Translations under genes and position numbers: made by a program | The notes under the pieces: model-generated | The model's database searches: none | What the model was told of the DNA's origin: nothing | Seen by the model: only the letters and a program-made list of their open reading frames with translations | Shown here: one piece after another, positions 25,626 to 34,576 of the stretch | Layout of the letters: every line of letters starts with the position of its first letter | Numbering within the stretch: position 1 is the first letter of the stretch | Source of the DNA: Hyphococcus sp. | GTDB lineage: Bacteria > Pseudomonadota > Alphaproteobacteria > Caulobacterales > Parvularculaceae | Assembly (NCBI GenBank): GCA_021776345.1 | Contig: JAJFGC010000091.1 | Coordinates: 1-48,748, forward strand | Reading direction: 5' to 3' | DNA: 48,748 bases

Positions 25626-26267
25626 ATGGCGAAGCTCGACATATACTGGTCCTTTCGCAGCCCTTATTCCTATTTGGCGATAGATCGCCTGATCGAGATC
25701 GCGCGTGACTATGACATTGATGTCGCGTTTCGTCCTGTTCGACCGCTGGCGATGCGCGAGCCGGATTTTTTTGAGCGCGTCCGCAAGCAATTCCTGCCTT
25801 ATCTGTTTCAGGACGCGCCGCGCGAAGCAGAACGGCTCGGTGTTGCTTTTGGCATGCCCAACCCCGATCCCATCAGTATGGATATGATAAACGGCAAGGT
25901 TGATGGCGAGCAGCCGATTATGAACAAAATTATGGGCCTCGCAATCGCCGCGTCTAAGATCGATCTCGGCTTGAAGTTTGCGCAAGCGGTGGGTCGATCG
26001 ATCTGGGGCGGTAAGGCCAACTGGCACGAGGATGCCGCTCTTGATGAGGTTTTGAAAGAGGCCGGCCTTGCGCTTAAGCCGCTCGCGGGATGGGTGGCGG
26101 TGAGCAAGCGTACGATTGAAGAAACCATTGCCGACAACGAAGCGGCGCAGCTCAAGCATCACTGGGGCGTGCCATTAATGGTGCTTGATGGTGAGCCCTT
26201 CTTTGGGCAGGATCGGATCGACGCTTTAAAGTGGCGGTTGGATCAGCTTGGTCTTCGACGCGACTGA
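25626..26267 (+). CDS. 2-hydroxychromene-2-carboxylate isomerase / DsbA-like thioredoxin-fold protein
   Basis: 213 residues from the ATG at 25626; the TTG at 25620 is an alternative. YWSFRSPYSYLAIDRLIEIA at the N-terminus is the kappa-class GST/HCCA isomerase signature, with the catalytic Ser in SFRSPYSY. The C-terminus VPLMVLDGEPFFGQDRIDALKW is the family's cis-Pro and FWGQDR box. Such enzymes isomerise hydroxychromene carboxylates in naphthalene-type degradation or act as glutathione-dependent isomerases. No aromatic pathway genes are nearby, so the substrate is open. It directly follows the symporter gene. Confidence 0.85.
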   Translation: MAKLDIYWSFRSPYSYLAIDRLIEIARDYDIDVAFRPVRPLAMREPDFFERVRKQFLPYLFQDAPREAERLGVAFGMPNPDPISMDMINGKVDGEQPIMNKIMGLAIAASKIDLGLKFAQAVGRSIWGGKANWHEDAALDEVLKEAGLALKPLAGWVAVSKRTIEETIADNEAAQLKHHWGVPLMVLDGEPFFGQDRIDALKWRLDQLGLRRD

Positions 26268-26276
26268 CGCAATCAA

Positions 26277-27149
26277 TCAGCGCTTTTCGTCAGCGACCCG
26301 TATCAGATATTGTCCGTAGCCGGTTTTTTCCAGCGGCTTTGCCAGGCGCCTGAGGGCATCTTGATCGATATAGCCAAGACGGAAAGAAATCTCTTCAAGG
26401 CAGGCGATTTTAAGACCTTGTCGTTCCTCAATCGTTTGGACGAAATGCGCCGCTTCCAATAACGAAGCATGCGTGCCGGTATCAAGCCAGGCATAGCCAC
26501 GCCCCATCATATGCGCACGAAGACTGTCATCATGCATGTACATTTCGTTGAGGGTTGTGATTTCCAATTCACCACGAGCAGAAGGGTTGACAGCGCGGGC
26601 GCGCTCGCAAACGGTTTCGTCATAAAAGTAGAGGCCGGTGGCGGCAAAGTGCGATTTTGGGGTCGTCGGCTTTTCTTCAATACCAACAACATTGCCCTTG
26701 GCGTCGAACTCTATCACACCATAACGTTCGGGATCAGCCACCTGGTAGCCAAATATTTCGGCGCCGCTTTCTAGCTTTGCGGCTCGTTGCAGCATTTCCG
26801 CGAGGCCATGGCCGTAAAAAATATTGTCGCCTAAAACGAGCGCACATTTATCGCCGGCAATAAATTCTTCACCGATGATAAATGCCTGTGCGAGGCCCTC
26901 AGGTTTTGGTTGTGCAGCGTAGTGAAAATTGACGCCGAGCTCCGCGCCGTCGCCGAGAAGTCTCTGAAACGAGCTTTGATCCTCAGGCGTTGTTATGATG
27001 AGAATGTCGCGAATGCCAGCGAGCATCAAAACGCTTAACGGATAATAGATCATCGGCTTGTCGAAGATTGGCAGCAATTGCTTCGAAACACCGCGCGTGA
27101 TCGGGTGCAGCCGTGTGCCGGAGCCTCCTGCCAGAACAATACCCTTCAT
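26277..27149 (-). CDS. rfbA: Glucose-1-phosphate thymidylyltransferase
   Basis: 290 residues from the ATG at 27149, with AGGA six bases upstream; the track start at 27155 is a [25 protein letters not shown] is the nucleotidyltransferase N-terminal signature, followed by [33 protein letters not shown] (metal-binding Asp), [18 protein letters not shown] and [14 protein letters not shown]. It makes dTDP-glucose from dTTP and glucose-1-phosphate, the first step of dTDP-rhamnose synthesis, with which rfbC at 20081 belongs. rfbB and rfbD are absent from the window, so the pathway genes are scattered. Intact. Confidence 0.93.
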   Translation of the reverse strand: MKGIVLAGGSGTRLHPITRGVSKQLLPIFDKPMIYYPLSVLMLAGIRDILIITTPEDQSSFQRLLGDGAELGVNFHYAAQPKPEGLAQAFIIGEEFIAGDKCALVLGDNIFYGHGLAEMLQRAAKLESGAEIFGYQVADPERYGVIEFDAKGNVVGIEEKPTTPKSHFAATGLYFYDETVCERARAVNPSARGELEITTLNEMYMHDDSLRAHMMGRGYAWLDTGTHASLLEAAHFVQTIEERQGLKIACLEEISFRLGYIDQDALRRLAKPLEKTGYGQYLIRVADEKR

Positions 27150-27323
27150 GATCAATCCTTTTGCTGAATCCAGTCAGGACGTCCCTATCGCACATATTCT
27201 GCGTCAGGCTCAAACGCCTCCGGACCTTATAGGTGTTTTCGTCTTGATACGGGGTTAAAGCCTAGATAGACGCAAGGCTCTGATCGCCCTATGGTTACCG
27301 CCATTATCTGGAGGAGGGGTCTT

Positions 27324-27635
27324 ATGCGCCTAACGATGTTTTTTGCAGCTATGTTGTTGGTGAGCGCTTGCGCGACAGTTTCGCCACGGGCCGAGCTTGA
27401 AGACAGATTTGTTGAGTTTGGCTTGTCTGAAGAACGAGCGGCCTGTCTGGCCGATGAGCTTGACGAGCGTCTTGATCGCGATGATTTAGCGGATGTTTCC
27501 GATTATATCGCAGGGCTCAATGATGTGGACAGCGCCGGGGCTGCGCTTGATGCGCTGCTGCGAATTGAAAACCCACGCGCGGTGAGCGCGATTGGCGGGG
27601 CGAGCCTTGCTTGTGCTTTTGGCGGGCGCGACTAA
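27324..27635 (+). CDS. Small putative lipoprotein of unknown function
   Basis: 103 residues from the ATG at 27324, which has an excellent GGAGGAGGGG just upstream; the track start at 27291 ignores it. The N-terminus MRLTMFFAAMLLVSAC is a lipoprotein signal peptide with lipobox LVSAC, so Cys16 should be lipidated and the protein anchored in the envelope. The mature part is short, acidic and rich in Leu, Ala, Asp and Glu (RAACLADELDERLDRDDLAD), with two extra Cys. A short helical domain is likely. No family was recognised. It reads away from rfbA and precedes the beta-lactamase-fold gene by about 40 bases. Confidence 0.75.
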   Translation: MRLTMFFAAMLLVSACATVSPRAELEDRFVEFGLSEERAACLADELDERLDRDDLADVSDYIAGLNDVDSAGAALDALLRIENPRAVSAIGGASLACAFGGRD

Positions 27636-27678
27636 ATAACGGCTCAAGGGGCCATTTCGCCCATAGCAGGATGAGCCG

Positions 27679-28818
27679 ATGAATTGGTCAGATGGGCATG
27701 TACCGAATGCAGCTGGCGCGATCAAACAAAATTTTGATGTTGTCGGCGATGCCCTCGCCGACAATTTTGTGGATAAGCTTGAGCTGGGCGCCAGCTTTGC
27801 CGTTTGTATTGACGGCGAGCTGGTTGTCGATATTCGCGGCGGCCATGCAGACAAGGCCAAGGAACAGCCATGGACGGAAGATACTATTGCCTGCATTTAT
27901 TCCAGCGGCAAAGCAGTGCTTTCGCTCCTGATTGCACACGCAGTAAGTAATGGCAGCTTATCTTATGATGCGCCGGTTGCGGATTACTGGCCGGAATTTG
28001 CACAAGCCGGCAAAGAGGAAATTACCGTCGCACAAATGCTGTCGCATCAGGCGGGGCTCTGCGCGATTGCCGAAGAGATGCCGCCGGAGACCTGGCTCGA
28101 CTGGGGTGCGATTACAGATCGGCTCGCAGCAATGGCGCCCCTTTGGGAACCGGGAACGGCGAATGGGTATCACCCTCAAACATTCGGGTATCTTGCTGGC
28201 GAACTGTTGCGGCGCGTTAGCGGAAAGTCCGTGGGTGAGATGCTTCGAGATCTGAACGCCAGCGATGACTTGCAAATATTCTGCGGCATGAAAGAAGCCG
28301 AGATCGCGCGCGCCGCCTACATGCCAAAACCGCCGAAGGCGCCGGACCTTGGCGAGTTAAACGAGTTCACGCGTCTGGCGTTTCTGTCAAAATGGGCATC
28401 GGCGGCGCGGGTTTCCCGGGACGAATGGATGGCGGCGGAAATCCCCGCATCGAACATGCATGGCGATGCCCGGTCATTGACGCGCATTCTTCACCCTTTC
28501 GTCAATGGCGGTCAGTGGAACGGCGACCCAGTTCTCACCGAAGAGGCGATCAAGGGCGCGTTGCAAGAACGCATTCGCGGCGACGATCTTGTCCTGCCGT
28601 TCAACCTTTCCTGGTCCGCCGGGCTCATGCGTAATATCAATGGTCATTTCGGGCCGAATGAAAATGCATATGGTCATGCCGGCTTTGGCGGATCGATGGT
28701 TGTTATTGATCCGCAAAACCGGCTGACCGCCGCTTATGTGATGAACAAAATGTCACCGCATCTTGTTGGCGATCCGCGCGGCGTGCGGCTTGTCAACGCG
28801 GTTTATGATTGCCTCTAA
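27679..28818 (+). CDS. Serine hydrolase of the beta-lactamase/penicillin-binding fold (EstB-like esterase)
   Basis: 379 residues. ACIYSSGKAVLSLLIAHA near residue 75 holds the SxxK motif, with the next landmark VADYWPEFAQAGKEEITVAQM and LSHQAGL. WEPGTANGYHPQTFGYLAGEL near 155 supplies the Tyr of the YxN region, and NAYGHAGFGGSMVVIDP near 335 the C-terminal HxG box. This pattern is that of class C-type beta-lactamase-fold esterases, acting on small esters. No signal peptide is visible, so it is probably cytoplasmic and not an antibiotic-resistance enzyme. The substrate is unknown. It may be cotranscribed with the lipoprotein gene. Confidence 0.87.
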   Translation: MNWSDGHVPNAAGAIKQNFDVVGDALADNFVDKLELGASFAVCIDGELVVDIRGGHADKAKEQPWTEDTIACIYSSGKAVLSLLIAHAVSNGSLSYDAPVADYWPEFAQAGKEEITVAQMLSHQAGLCAIAEEMPPETWLDWGAITDRLAAMAPLWEPGTANGYHPQTFGYLAGELLRRVSGKSVGEMLRDLNASDDLQIFCGMKEAEIARAAYMPKPPKAPDLGELNEFTRLAFLSKWASAARVSRDEWMAAEIPASNMHGDARSLTRILHPFVNGGQWNGDPVLTEEAIKGALQERIRGDDLVLPFNLSWSAGLMRNINGHFGPNENAYGHAGFGGSMVVIDPQNRLTAAYVMNKMSPHLVGDPRGVRLVNAVYDCL

Positions 28819-28821
28819 GCG

Positions 28822-29112
28822 CTAAAACCTGACGCGGAAATCGACGCTGACAAAAGCTGGTTGCGGATAGCCCGGAAACACCTTGTCCATCGATTTGCAT
28901 TCATGGAGATAGGCTTTGCGCAATGGCGTATCTGCGCGGGCGCGTTGCGTTACCGCAAGCATTTCGATACGCCGCGCGCCTAGGCTTAGCGCAGCGATCG
29001 GCTTTGGTTGAGCTTGATGGCCGCGTATGTTGGTGAGTGTGTGGTTTTGCCCAAGCGCTGGCAGCGCGTGAAAAACAAACACGCCCGCAAGCGCTGCTGT
29101 TCTGATAAACAT
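28822..29112 (-). CDS. Small secreted or periplasmic protein of unknown function
   Basis: 96 residues from the ATG at 29112, supported by a GGAG seven bases upstream; the track start at 29133 adds seven residues ahead of the signal peptide. MFIRTAALAGVFVFHALPALGQ is a Sec signal peptide with likely cleavage after ALG. The mature part is basic (LSLGARRIEMLAVTQRARAD) and ends with alternating residues (AFVSVDFRVRF) and a terminal Phe, as in outer-membrane strands, but it is far too short for a barrel. No family was recognised. It is convergent with the serine hydrolase gene, separated by only three bases. Confidence 0.5.
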   Translation of the reverse strand: MFIRTAALAGVFVFHALPALGQNHTLTNIRGHQAQPKPIAALSLGARRIEMLAVTQRARADTPLRKAYLHECKSMDKVFPGYPQPAFVSVDFRVRF

Positions 29113-29217
29113 GTCTCGCTCCGTCCCTGACACAGAAAGGGTGGAGAGCGGAGGTGAGGATTGTTTTATCCGTAAGCCGGAATTTTGTCTAAAAACTGTC
29201 GCGGAAAGTCTGGCAAA

Positions 29218-30189
29218 TTAGACTGAAATTTTTCGTGCAATCCAATCAATCAGCAAGGCGTTTAATTCGCTTGGTTTTTCCCACATTACCCAATGGCCAC
29301 TGCCGGCAATGATGTGCTTTTCCAGATCGGGAACAATTTTTTCCATGCCGTCTGCGGTTTCCGGGGGTAGGAAAAGATCAAGATCGGCGCCGACCCAGAG
29401 GGATGGCGCGCGTATGGTTTCGTCGCGCCCTTCCATCAATTCCCAGTTTTGGTCGATGTTTCGATAGAGATTGATGCCGCCATGAAAGCCGCTGCGATTG
29501 TAGGCCTCAACGTAAACGTCAAGTATCTCTTGGCCTACAAGCAACTTGTCCTGGCTTGGCGAGGGCGCCTTTTTGAAACGGCTAGGCAGATCAAAAACCC
29601 GCGGGACCAATGACGCCCAGCGTTCTCGCGGCGCCGGTTTTTGAAACATCATCGCAACGAAACGCTCGACGTCGCTTTCAAAAAGTTTTTCTGCTGTTCC
29701 CGGTTCCTGAAATTGAACAAAGTAGTGTTGCTCGCCAAACCGCTTTCTCACAATTGTGATAGGCGGCGCAGGCGGGCGTGGTTTAACGGGCGTGCAAACG
29801 CCAATGATCCCCGCAACCCGGTCGCAGCGCCATTGCCCCATGCTCCAGACAATTGAACCGCCCCAGTCATGGCCGCAGAAAGTGGCTTTTTCAATTTTCA
29901 ACGCATCAAGGATCACCGCGAGATCAGTTGTGATGTGCTCAATGTCGTAAAGGTCAACATCCTTTGGCGCATCGGATCGGCCGAAACCTTTGAGGTCGAT
30001 AGCGATTGTCCGATAGCCGGCGCCTGCGAGCGCATGGATTTGGTTACGCCATGAAAAAGCAATTTCCGGCCAGCCATGCACCAGCAAGATCGGCGGCTTG
30101 GTTCTCTGCGGGTCGCCGTCAACTTCATAAACAGCGATATTGACGCCGTTGGCGTCAATAAAGAATGGATCAGGGAAGCTGCCAGTCAT
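29218..30189 (-). CDS. Alpha/beta hydrolase, epoxide-hydrolase-like
   Basis: 323 residues from the ATG at 30189, preferred because FPDPFFIDANGVNIAVYE then follows at a normal distance; the track start at 30216 is possible. LLVHGWPEIAFSWRNQ is the HGxP oxyanion motif, FCGHDWGGSIVWSMG the nucleophile elbow with Asp as nucleophile (typical of epoxide hydrolases and haloalkane dehalogenases). SGSGHWVMWEKP near the end carries the catalytic His, and VGADLDLFLPP the second acid. Hydrolysis of an epoxide to a diol is the likeliest reaction. No substrate clue exists in the neighbourhood. Confidence 0.85.
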   Translation of the reverse strand: MTGSFPDPFFIDANGVNIAVYEVDGDPQRTKPPILLVHGWPEIAFSWRNQIHALAGAGYRTIAIDLKGFGRSDAPKDVDLYDIEHITTDLAVILDALKIEKATFCGHDWGGSIVWSMGQWRCDRVAGIIGVCTPVKPRPPAPPITIVRKRFGEQHYFVQFQEPGTAEKLFESDVERFVAMMFQKPAPRERWASLVPRVFDLPSRFKKAPSPSQDKLLVGQEILDVYVEAYNRSGFHGGINLYRNIDQNWELMEGRDETIRAPSLWVGADLDLFLPPETADGMEKIVPDLEKHIIAGSGHWVMWEKPSELNALLIDWIARKISV

Positions 30190-30278
30190 GGCGTCAAGGT
30201 GAAAGCAAACCAGCAAAACTGCAATGGCTGACTGCAGCGCTGCTATTTTCTATTTTAATGGGCGGCACTGGCGAGTAG

Positions 30279-30713
30279 ATGCGGGTGGATGAGGAACAAA
30301 TGAATTCTCCATCGTCGCGGCCTGCGCCCCCTGGCTGGGTGTTGAAGTCTTATCCGCAAACATTCAGCGGCCGGGCTGGCCCATTCTATTTCCGGGAAGA
30401 AGGCCCAATCCCAGGTGTTGGTTTTTTCTCTGAGCCTCATCACGGAAATCTGGGAGGCATCGTTCATGGCGGCATGTTGATGACGCTCGCTGATATGGCG
30501 TTGTTTGATATTTGCTTCAGACGCGAGGGCGCCTTTAGCGCTGTTACCGTCTCGCTGAATTCAGAGTTTTTGCGGCCCGCGCCGATTGGCGACTTCATTG
30601 AGGCCAGCGGCGAAATTATGAAAGCCGGTAAGGCTATGTCTTTTGTCCGGGGCGTTGTGACCGCAAATGAAAGGCCGGTATTAAATTTCTCCGGTTCACT
30701 TATGCGGATTTGA
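30279..30713 (+). CDS. PaaI-like hotdog thioesterase
   Basis: 144 residues from the ATG at 30279; an ATG at 30300 (MNSPSSRP) is an equally good start. HHGNLGGIVHGGMLMTLADMA is the PaaI/YigI-type hotdog signature with the central helix and the HGGxL box, and VSLNSEFLRPAPIGDFIEA is the matching second strand. Such enzymes hydrolyse acyl-CoA thioesters in the cytoplasm. The gene is divergent from the epoxide-hydrolase-like gene, and its 3' end overlaps the end of the RarD-like gene by about 14 bases in convergent orientation. Confidence 0.85.
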   Translation: MRVDEEQMNSPSSRPAPPGWVLKSYPQTFSGRAGPFYFREEGPIPGVGFFSEPHHGNLGGIVHGGMLMTLADMALFDICFRREGAFSAVTVSLNSEFLRPAPIGDFIEASGEIMKAGKAMSFVRGVVTANERPVLNFSGSLMRI

Positions 30714-31632
30714 TGGCGCGTTCTTTTTGGTTCACCCGAATTGCATCAAAACTGAAGATCGCCAGCGCGGTCCAGATCAATCCAAAACAGATCGCATGGG
30801 CCGTGGTGAAAGGCTCGCCATAATAAATGCCAAGCGCGAATTGCAGTGTCGGACCGATATATTGCAGGAAGCCAACGGTCGTCAGGTTCAGCCGTCGCGC
30901 TGAAAGCGCGAACAAGACAAGCGGAATAACCGTGACCGGCCCGGCAAGGATCAGCAAGGCATCTTTGCCGCCGGACTGGTTGAGGAAGACAGCGCCGCCT
31001 GCGCTCATAAGCCAAAGCAGATAAATGACAGCTATCGGCGTGAGCAGCGTTGTTTCAATAAACAATCCCGGCATCGCACCGACAGGCGCCGTTTTGCGCA
31101 GATAACCGTACACGGTAAAGAGCAACGCAAGCCCGAGCGAGACCCAGGGGAACACCCCGGCGCCGATCGTCAAAACAGAAACGCCGAGCGCGGCAAGAGC
31201 AACGGCGATAATCTGAGCGACCCGTAATTTCTCGCCCATGATGAAGACGCCCGCGGCAACATACATCAGCGGGTTGATGTAATAGCCAAGGCTTGCTTCC
31301 AGCACGCGATCGTTGATCACCGCCCAGACATAAATCAGCCAGTTGAAAGAGATCGCGACAGCGCTGATCGCGAGCATTATTAAAACATGACGGTTAGTGA
31401 AGGCGCGGGCAACCTCGCCCCATTGTTTGCGCAGCGCAATCAGAACGGCGCCAAAGGGAACCGACCAGATGATGCGGTGGGCCAGGATTTCCATCGCAGA
31501 GACGTCATCAAGGGCCTTTAGGAAAACCGGAAATGCGCCCCATAGGGTGTAAGCGGCGACGCCGAATATGAGCCCCTCTTTAACGAGGCTGGCGTCTTTT
31601 CCGGGCGCGGGTTTATTGGAAATATTTGTCAT
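30700..31632 (-). CDS. rarD: EamA-family transporter, RarD-like
   Basis: 310 residues from the ATG at 31632; the track start at 31674 lies inside the upstream gene. About ten membrane segments form two EamA repeats. The N-terminus LIFGVAAYTLWGAFPVFLKA, then AHRIIWSVPFGAVLIAL and FNWLIYVWAVINDRVLEASL, follows with the RarD signature LGYYINPLMYVAAGVFIMGEKL near residue 110-130. Later segments include GFLQYIGPTLQFALGIYYGE. RarD proteins are drug/metabolite-superfamily permeases of the inner membrane, with uncertain substrates. Its start overlaps the end of the TPR-sulfotransferase gene by about 20 bases, so the two are co-transcribed. Confidence 0.9.
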   Translation of the reverse strand: MTNISNKPAPGKDASLVKEGLIFGVAAYTLWGAFPVFLKALDDVSAMEILAHRIIWSVPFGAVLIALRKQWGEVARAFTNRHVLIMLAISAVAISFNWLIYVWAVINDRVLEASLGYYINPLMYVAAGVFIMGEKLRVAQIIAVALAALGVSVLTIGAGVFPWVSLGLALLFTVYGYLRKTAPVGAMPGLFIETTLLTPIAVIYLLWLMSAGGAVFLNQSGGKDALLILAGPVTVIPLVLFALSARRLNLTTVGFLQYIGPTLQFALGIYYGEPFTTAHAICFGLIWTALAIFSFDAIRVNQKERAIKSA

Positions 31633-33037
31633 AAATGGGCGCCAAATGCTTTTCGTATTTTTTCCAGGCGCCAACGGCCTTTTTGTTTATGGGTTTGCGC
31701 ACTTGGGCGATGCTGGCGGTCGCAACGGCGCCGCTGTTTTCATGAAAACGGTTCCAGTGATCAGGTTTTGCGGCGCCTATATGATCAAACAGTTTCTCAG
31801 TCGCCTTCTCTGGTTCACCTACCAGAGACTCATAACTCAGCGCCATCAAGTCATCACTGTATATATCTGACCAGTGCTGACAGAGTTGATTGTGCGCCTG
31901 AATGAATTGTACGCAATGATCGAGATTATGCGCCCACCGGTTATCGGCTATGCGAGATCTAAAGCATGACCATGCGACATCTTTTGGGTCGCGCTTGCAC
32001 CAGACTACCTTCGCGTTTGGAAGAACAATACGCGCGACGCCTGCATAGTAGTGATTGATGATCGTCTTGTCGGTGTAATACCGGCTCGCCCCGAACCGGC
32101 TTCGAACTCCCTCAACATAAACTTGTGCGATGGACTGCCAGTCTTCGGTTTTAAACGTTTCCGCCTGCGCCAAATTCCTCGGTTCGAATGCGCCCAGACT
32201 TAAGGTTGCCAGACGCATGAGCCCATGCTCGCCAGTCGGCGTGATGTGCGGCGACGTCGCCAGTATTTGTTCGAGTAAAGTCGAGCCGGATCGGGCCGCG
32301 CTCACCATCAGGATGTGGTTTTCTCCGCCTTTTTCGAGGCGTCGCTCGCGAATGTAGTCGCCAGAAAAGCTTTGCTTCAGGCGATCAGCATATCCGAGCG
32401 CCCATTCGATATTGAATGGCGTTGTTTTTTCTCGCAGCGCGCCGCCGACGGAAAAAGCCGCAAAAGCTTTATCAATGTCGCCGGCATGATCGTAAGCGCG
32501 CCCAAGGGCGTAATGGAGTGGAATGATCTGCTCGGGCGCTGTTAGGCGGCGTGTCAGGGATTCCATTGTCTGGATATCCGTGTCGATATTTTCATAGGCG
32601 TTTAAGAGCCCCAGCTGCTCCCATGCCGACCCTTGGTCGGGATTCAGTTTTAACGACTGGCGGAAAAGCTCCTGCGCTTTGACAAAGTCTCCGGATTGCG
32701 CCTGGTAAACGCCCTCCAGCAGATAGCCGTCGGCTGCGGCTGAGGGCTTTGTTTGCAATTTGCGCGCAAGCTCGGCGGCTTGTTTGTTTTTGGCGACGGC
32801 GCCAAGCGCATTGATCACCGAGATAATGCGCTGCGGATCGTTTGGCTGTTGTGCTGACCAGTTCTGCGCCGCGAAAAGAGCGGATTCTTGATCGCCTAAT
32901 AATCCAGCCAGCTGCATCGCCCCCTGCCAATCAACAGCAGGCGCATCTTTAATCCGAACCAGTGCTTGCAGTTTTTTTGCAGCGAGAGCAGGGGATCGCG
33001 CGGAAATTAATGCTGATATTTCCTGTAGCGAAGTCAC
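31613..33037 (-). CDS. TPR-containing sulfotransferase family protein
   Basis: 474 residues from a GTG at 33037. Residues 1-215 are helical TPR-like repeats (LARKLQTKPSAAADGYLLEG, LFRQSLKLNPDQGSAWEQLG, LHYALGRAYDHAGDIDKAFA). Residues 240-470 form a sulfotransferase domain with the PAPS 5'-phosphosulfate loop MVSAARSGSTLLEQILATSP near 245, and the 3'-phosphate region ARIVLPNAKVVWCKRDPKDV near 335. The acceptor is unknown; this TPR-sulfotransferase arrangement is common in alphaproteobacteria. The gene starts six bases after the end of asd. A second, decayed and unrelated-type sulfotransferase lies at 34150-34576. Confidence 0.87.
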   Translation of the reverse strand: MTSLQEISALISARSPALAAKKLQALVRIKDAPAVDWQGAMQLAGLLGDQESALFAAQNWSAQQPNDPQRIISVINALGAVAKNKQAAELARKLQTKPSAAADGYLLEGVYQAQSGDFVKAQELFRQSLKLNPDQGSAWEQLGLLNAYENIDTDIQTMESLTRRLTAPEQIIPLHYALGRAYDHAGDIDKAFAAFSVGGALREKTTPFNIEWALGYADRLKQSFSGDYIRERRLEKGGENHILMVSAARSGSTLLEQILATSPHITPTGEHGLMRLATLSLGAFEPRNLAQAETFKTEDWQSIAQVYVEGVRSRFGASRYYTDKTIINHYYAGVARIVLPNAKVVWCKRDPKDVAWSCFRSRIADNRWAHNLDHCVQFIQAHNQLCQHWSDIYSDDLMALSYESLVGEPEKATEKLFDHIGAAKPDHWNRFHENSGAVATASIAQVRKPINKKAVGAWKKYEKHLAPIYDKYFQ

Positions 33038-33042
33038 TCAGA

Positions 33043-34068
33043 TCAAGCCGCCGCAGATATCAGGCGCCGGTTGAGCAACAATTCAGCAATCTGCACGGCG
33101 TTCAGCGCCGCGCCTTTGCGCAGATTGTCGGAAACACACCAGAAGGCGAGCCCATTATCAACCGTTGGATCAACGCGCAGCCGGCTGATGAAGGTGGCAA
33201 AATCACCGACGCATTCGATCGGCGTGACATAGCCGCCATCTTCGCGCTTATCGACGATCAGAATGCCTGGCGCTTCGCGCAAGATTTCCCGCGCTTCGTC
33301 ATCTGAGATCGGGTTTTCAAATTCGACATTCACCGCTTCAGCATGGCCGACAAAAGTCGGCACGCGTACACAGGTCGCCGTAAGCTTGATCTTTGTATCA
33401 AGGATTTTCTTTGTCTCCGCCATCATCTTCCACTCTTCTTTGGTGAAGCCGTCTTCCATAAAGGCGTCGATATGGGGAATGACATTGAAGGCGATCTGTT
33501 TGGTGAACTCGGTTGGCTCCGGCGCGTCTGTGACAAAGATTTGTTTGGTCTGATTCCAAAGCTCGTCCATCCCAGCTTTACCCTTGCCGGATGTCGACTG
33601 ATAGGTCGAGACGACGACGCGCTTGATCTTGGCGGCGTCATGGAGCGGCTTTAACGCGACAACCAATTGCGCGGTGGAGCAATTCGGGTTGGCGATAATG
33701 TTTTTCTTCGCGAAGCCGGCAACGTCGTCCGCGTTCACTTCCGGCACGATCAGCGGAACATCCGGGTCCATGCGGAAATGCGAGGAGTTGTCGATGACAA
33801 TGGCGCCGGCTTTGGCGGCTTTCGGCGCCCATTCTTTGGACACAGAACCGCCCGCCGCAAAGAGCGCGATATCGACTTTGGAAAAGTCGAACGTTTCCAG
33901 ATCCTGGCATTTCAACGTCTTGTCGCCAAAAGAAACTTCGCGGCCAATTGATTGGCGCGAGGCAAGTGCAAAAACTTCCTTCACCGGGAAAAGGCGTTCA
34001 TCGAGAATGGTCAGTATTTCCTGACCGACATTACCGGTGGCGCCAACGAGGGCGACGTTGATTTCCAT
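33043..34068 (-). CDS. asd: Aspartate-semialdehyde dehydrogenase
   Basis: 341 residues. VALVGATGNVGQEILTILDER is the NADP-binding N-terminus; LFAAGGSVSKEWAPKAA and VIDNSSHFRMDPDVPLIVPEVN follow. The catalytic Cys is in NPNCSTAQLVVAL near residue 130, and STYQSTSGKGKAGMDEL follows. RVPTFVGHAEAVNVEF near 245 carries the active-site His. It reduces aspartyl-phosphate to aspartate-semialdehyde, feeding lysine/diaminopimelate, threonine and methionine synthesis. Intact, family-typical length. It is followed, six bases away, by the TPR-sulfotransferase gene on the same strand. Confidence 0.95.
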   Translation of the reverse strand: MEINVALVGATGNVGQEILTILDERLFPVKEVFALASRQSIGREVSFGDKTLKCQDLETFDFSKVDIALFAAGGSVSKEWAPKAAKAGAIVIDNSSHFRMDPDVPLIVPEVNADDVAGFAKKNIIANPNCSTAQLVVALKPLHDAAKIKRVVVSTYQSTSGKGKAGMDELWNQTKQIFVTDAPEPTEFTKQIAFNVIPHIDAFMEDGFTKEEWKMMAETKKILDTKIKLTATCVRVPTFVGHAEAVNVEFENPISDDEAREILREAPGILIVDKREDGGYVTPIECVGDFATFISRLRVDPTVDNGLAFWCVSDNLRKGAALNAVQIAELLLNRRLISAAA

Positions 34069-34149
34069 GATCTGCTCCAGAGTCGAGCAGGCGAAAAACG
34101 CTCAAACGGCGTTCATGTCAACCATTCCGCCAAGCAGTAATTCTGAAGG

Positions 34150-34576
34150 GCCTGATAGAGGCTTTGCGGCGCAGGTGCTCGTGATAAAAGCCGCTCGGGG
34201 TGAGGGGTTCTACCCGCCATAAGCCAGAATTTGCGTTTGAGGCGGTAGCCAAAGGATTGCCGGCTTTTGCCGCTGTTTTTGACAGGAAAGGCTTTATTCG
34301 GAATGTCGATACCGAGGAACGGGCAGAGACTGCCCTAGCCATCGCCGGAGGCCAGCGTCATCTCGAGGAGGTCGTCTGGCCGATATTTAAAATATTCCCA
34401 AACACCAGCTTTGTGTGCTTGATAGGTCGCGATCCAATGATCTTCACGGCTGCGCGCACGGGCGTGATCACGGCCATCGGCGAACGCATGAAGCACCGTC
34501 TTCTGATGGCGAAAATGATTATCGATGGAGCGAAACCAGTCTTGCGGGTCGCGAACAGTTAGAATGAACAGCTGCG
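34150..34576 (-). pseudogene. Truncated, decayed sulfotransferase joined to the 3' end of ldcA
   Basis: In a frame different from ldcA, the minus strand reads QLFILTVRDPQDWFRSIDNH, then ATYQAHKAGVWEYFKYRPDD and LLEMTLASGDG, a stop (TAG), then GSLCPFLGIDIPNKAFPVKN. This matches the C-terminal half of bacterial sulfotransferases, where the boxes read RDPxxWxxS, HNxxVxxYF, RPDxLL and GDGWxxLCxFLG. The TAG replaces the expected Trp codon TGG in that last box (a one-base change). The N-terminal half with the PAPS loop is absent. The remnant begins exactly where ldcA changes from conserved to non-conserved sequence, suggesting a deletion junction. Confidence 0.75.

Noticed and set aside
27205-27245. 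Imperfect hairpin AAACGCCT/AGGTGTTT as a terminator
   Set aside because: It lies between divergent gene starts (rfbA and the lipoprotein gene), has no T-run, and no transcript is expected to end there.
34200-34562. 120-residue plus-strand ORF between asd and ldcA
   Set aside because: It is the shadow of the sulfotransferase remnant, which has clear family boxes on the minus strand.
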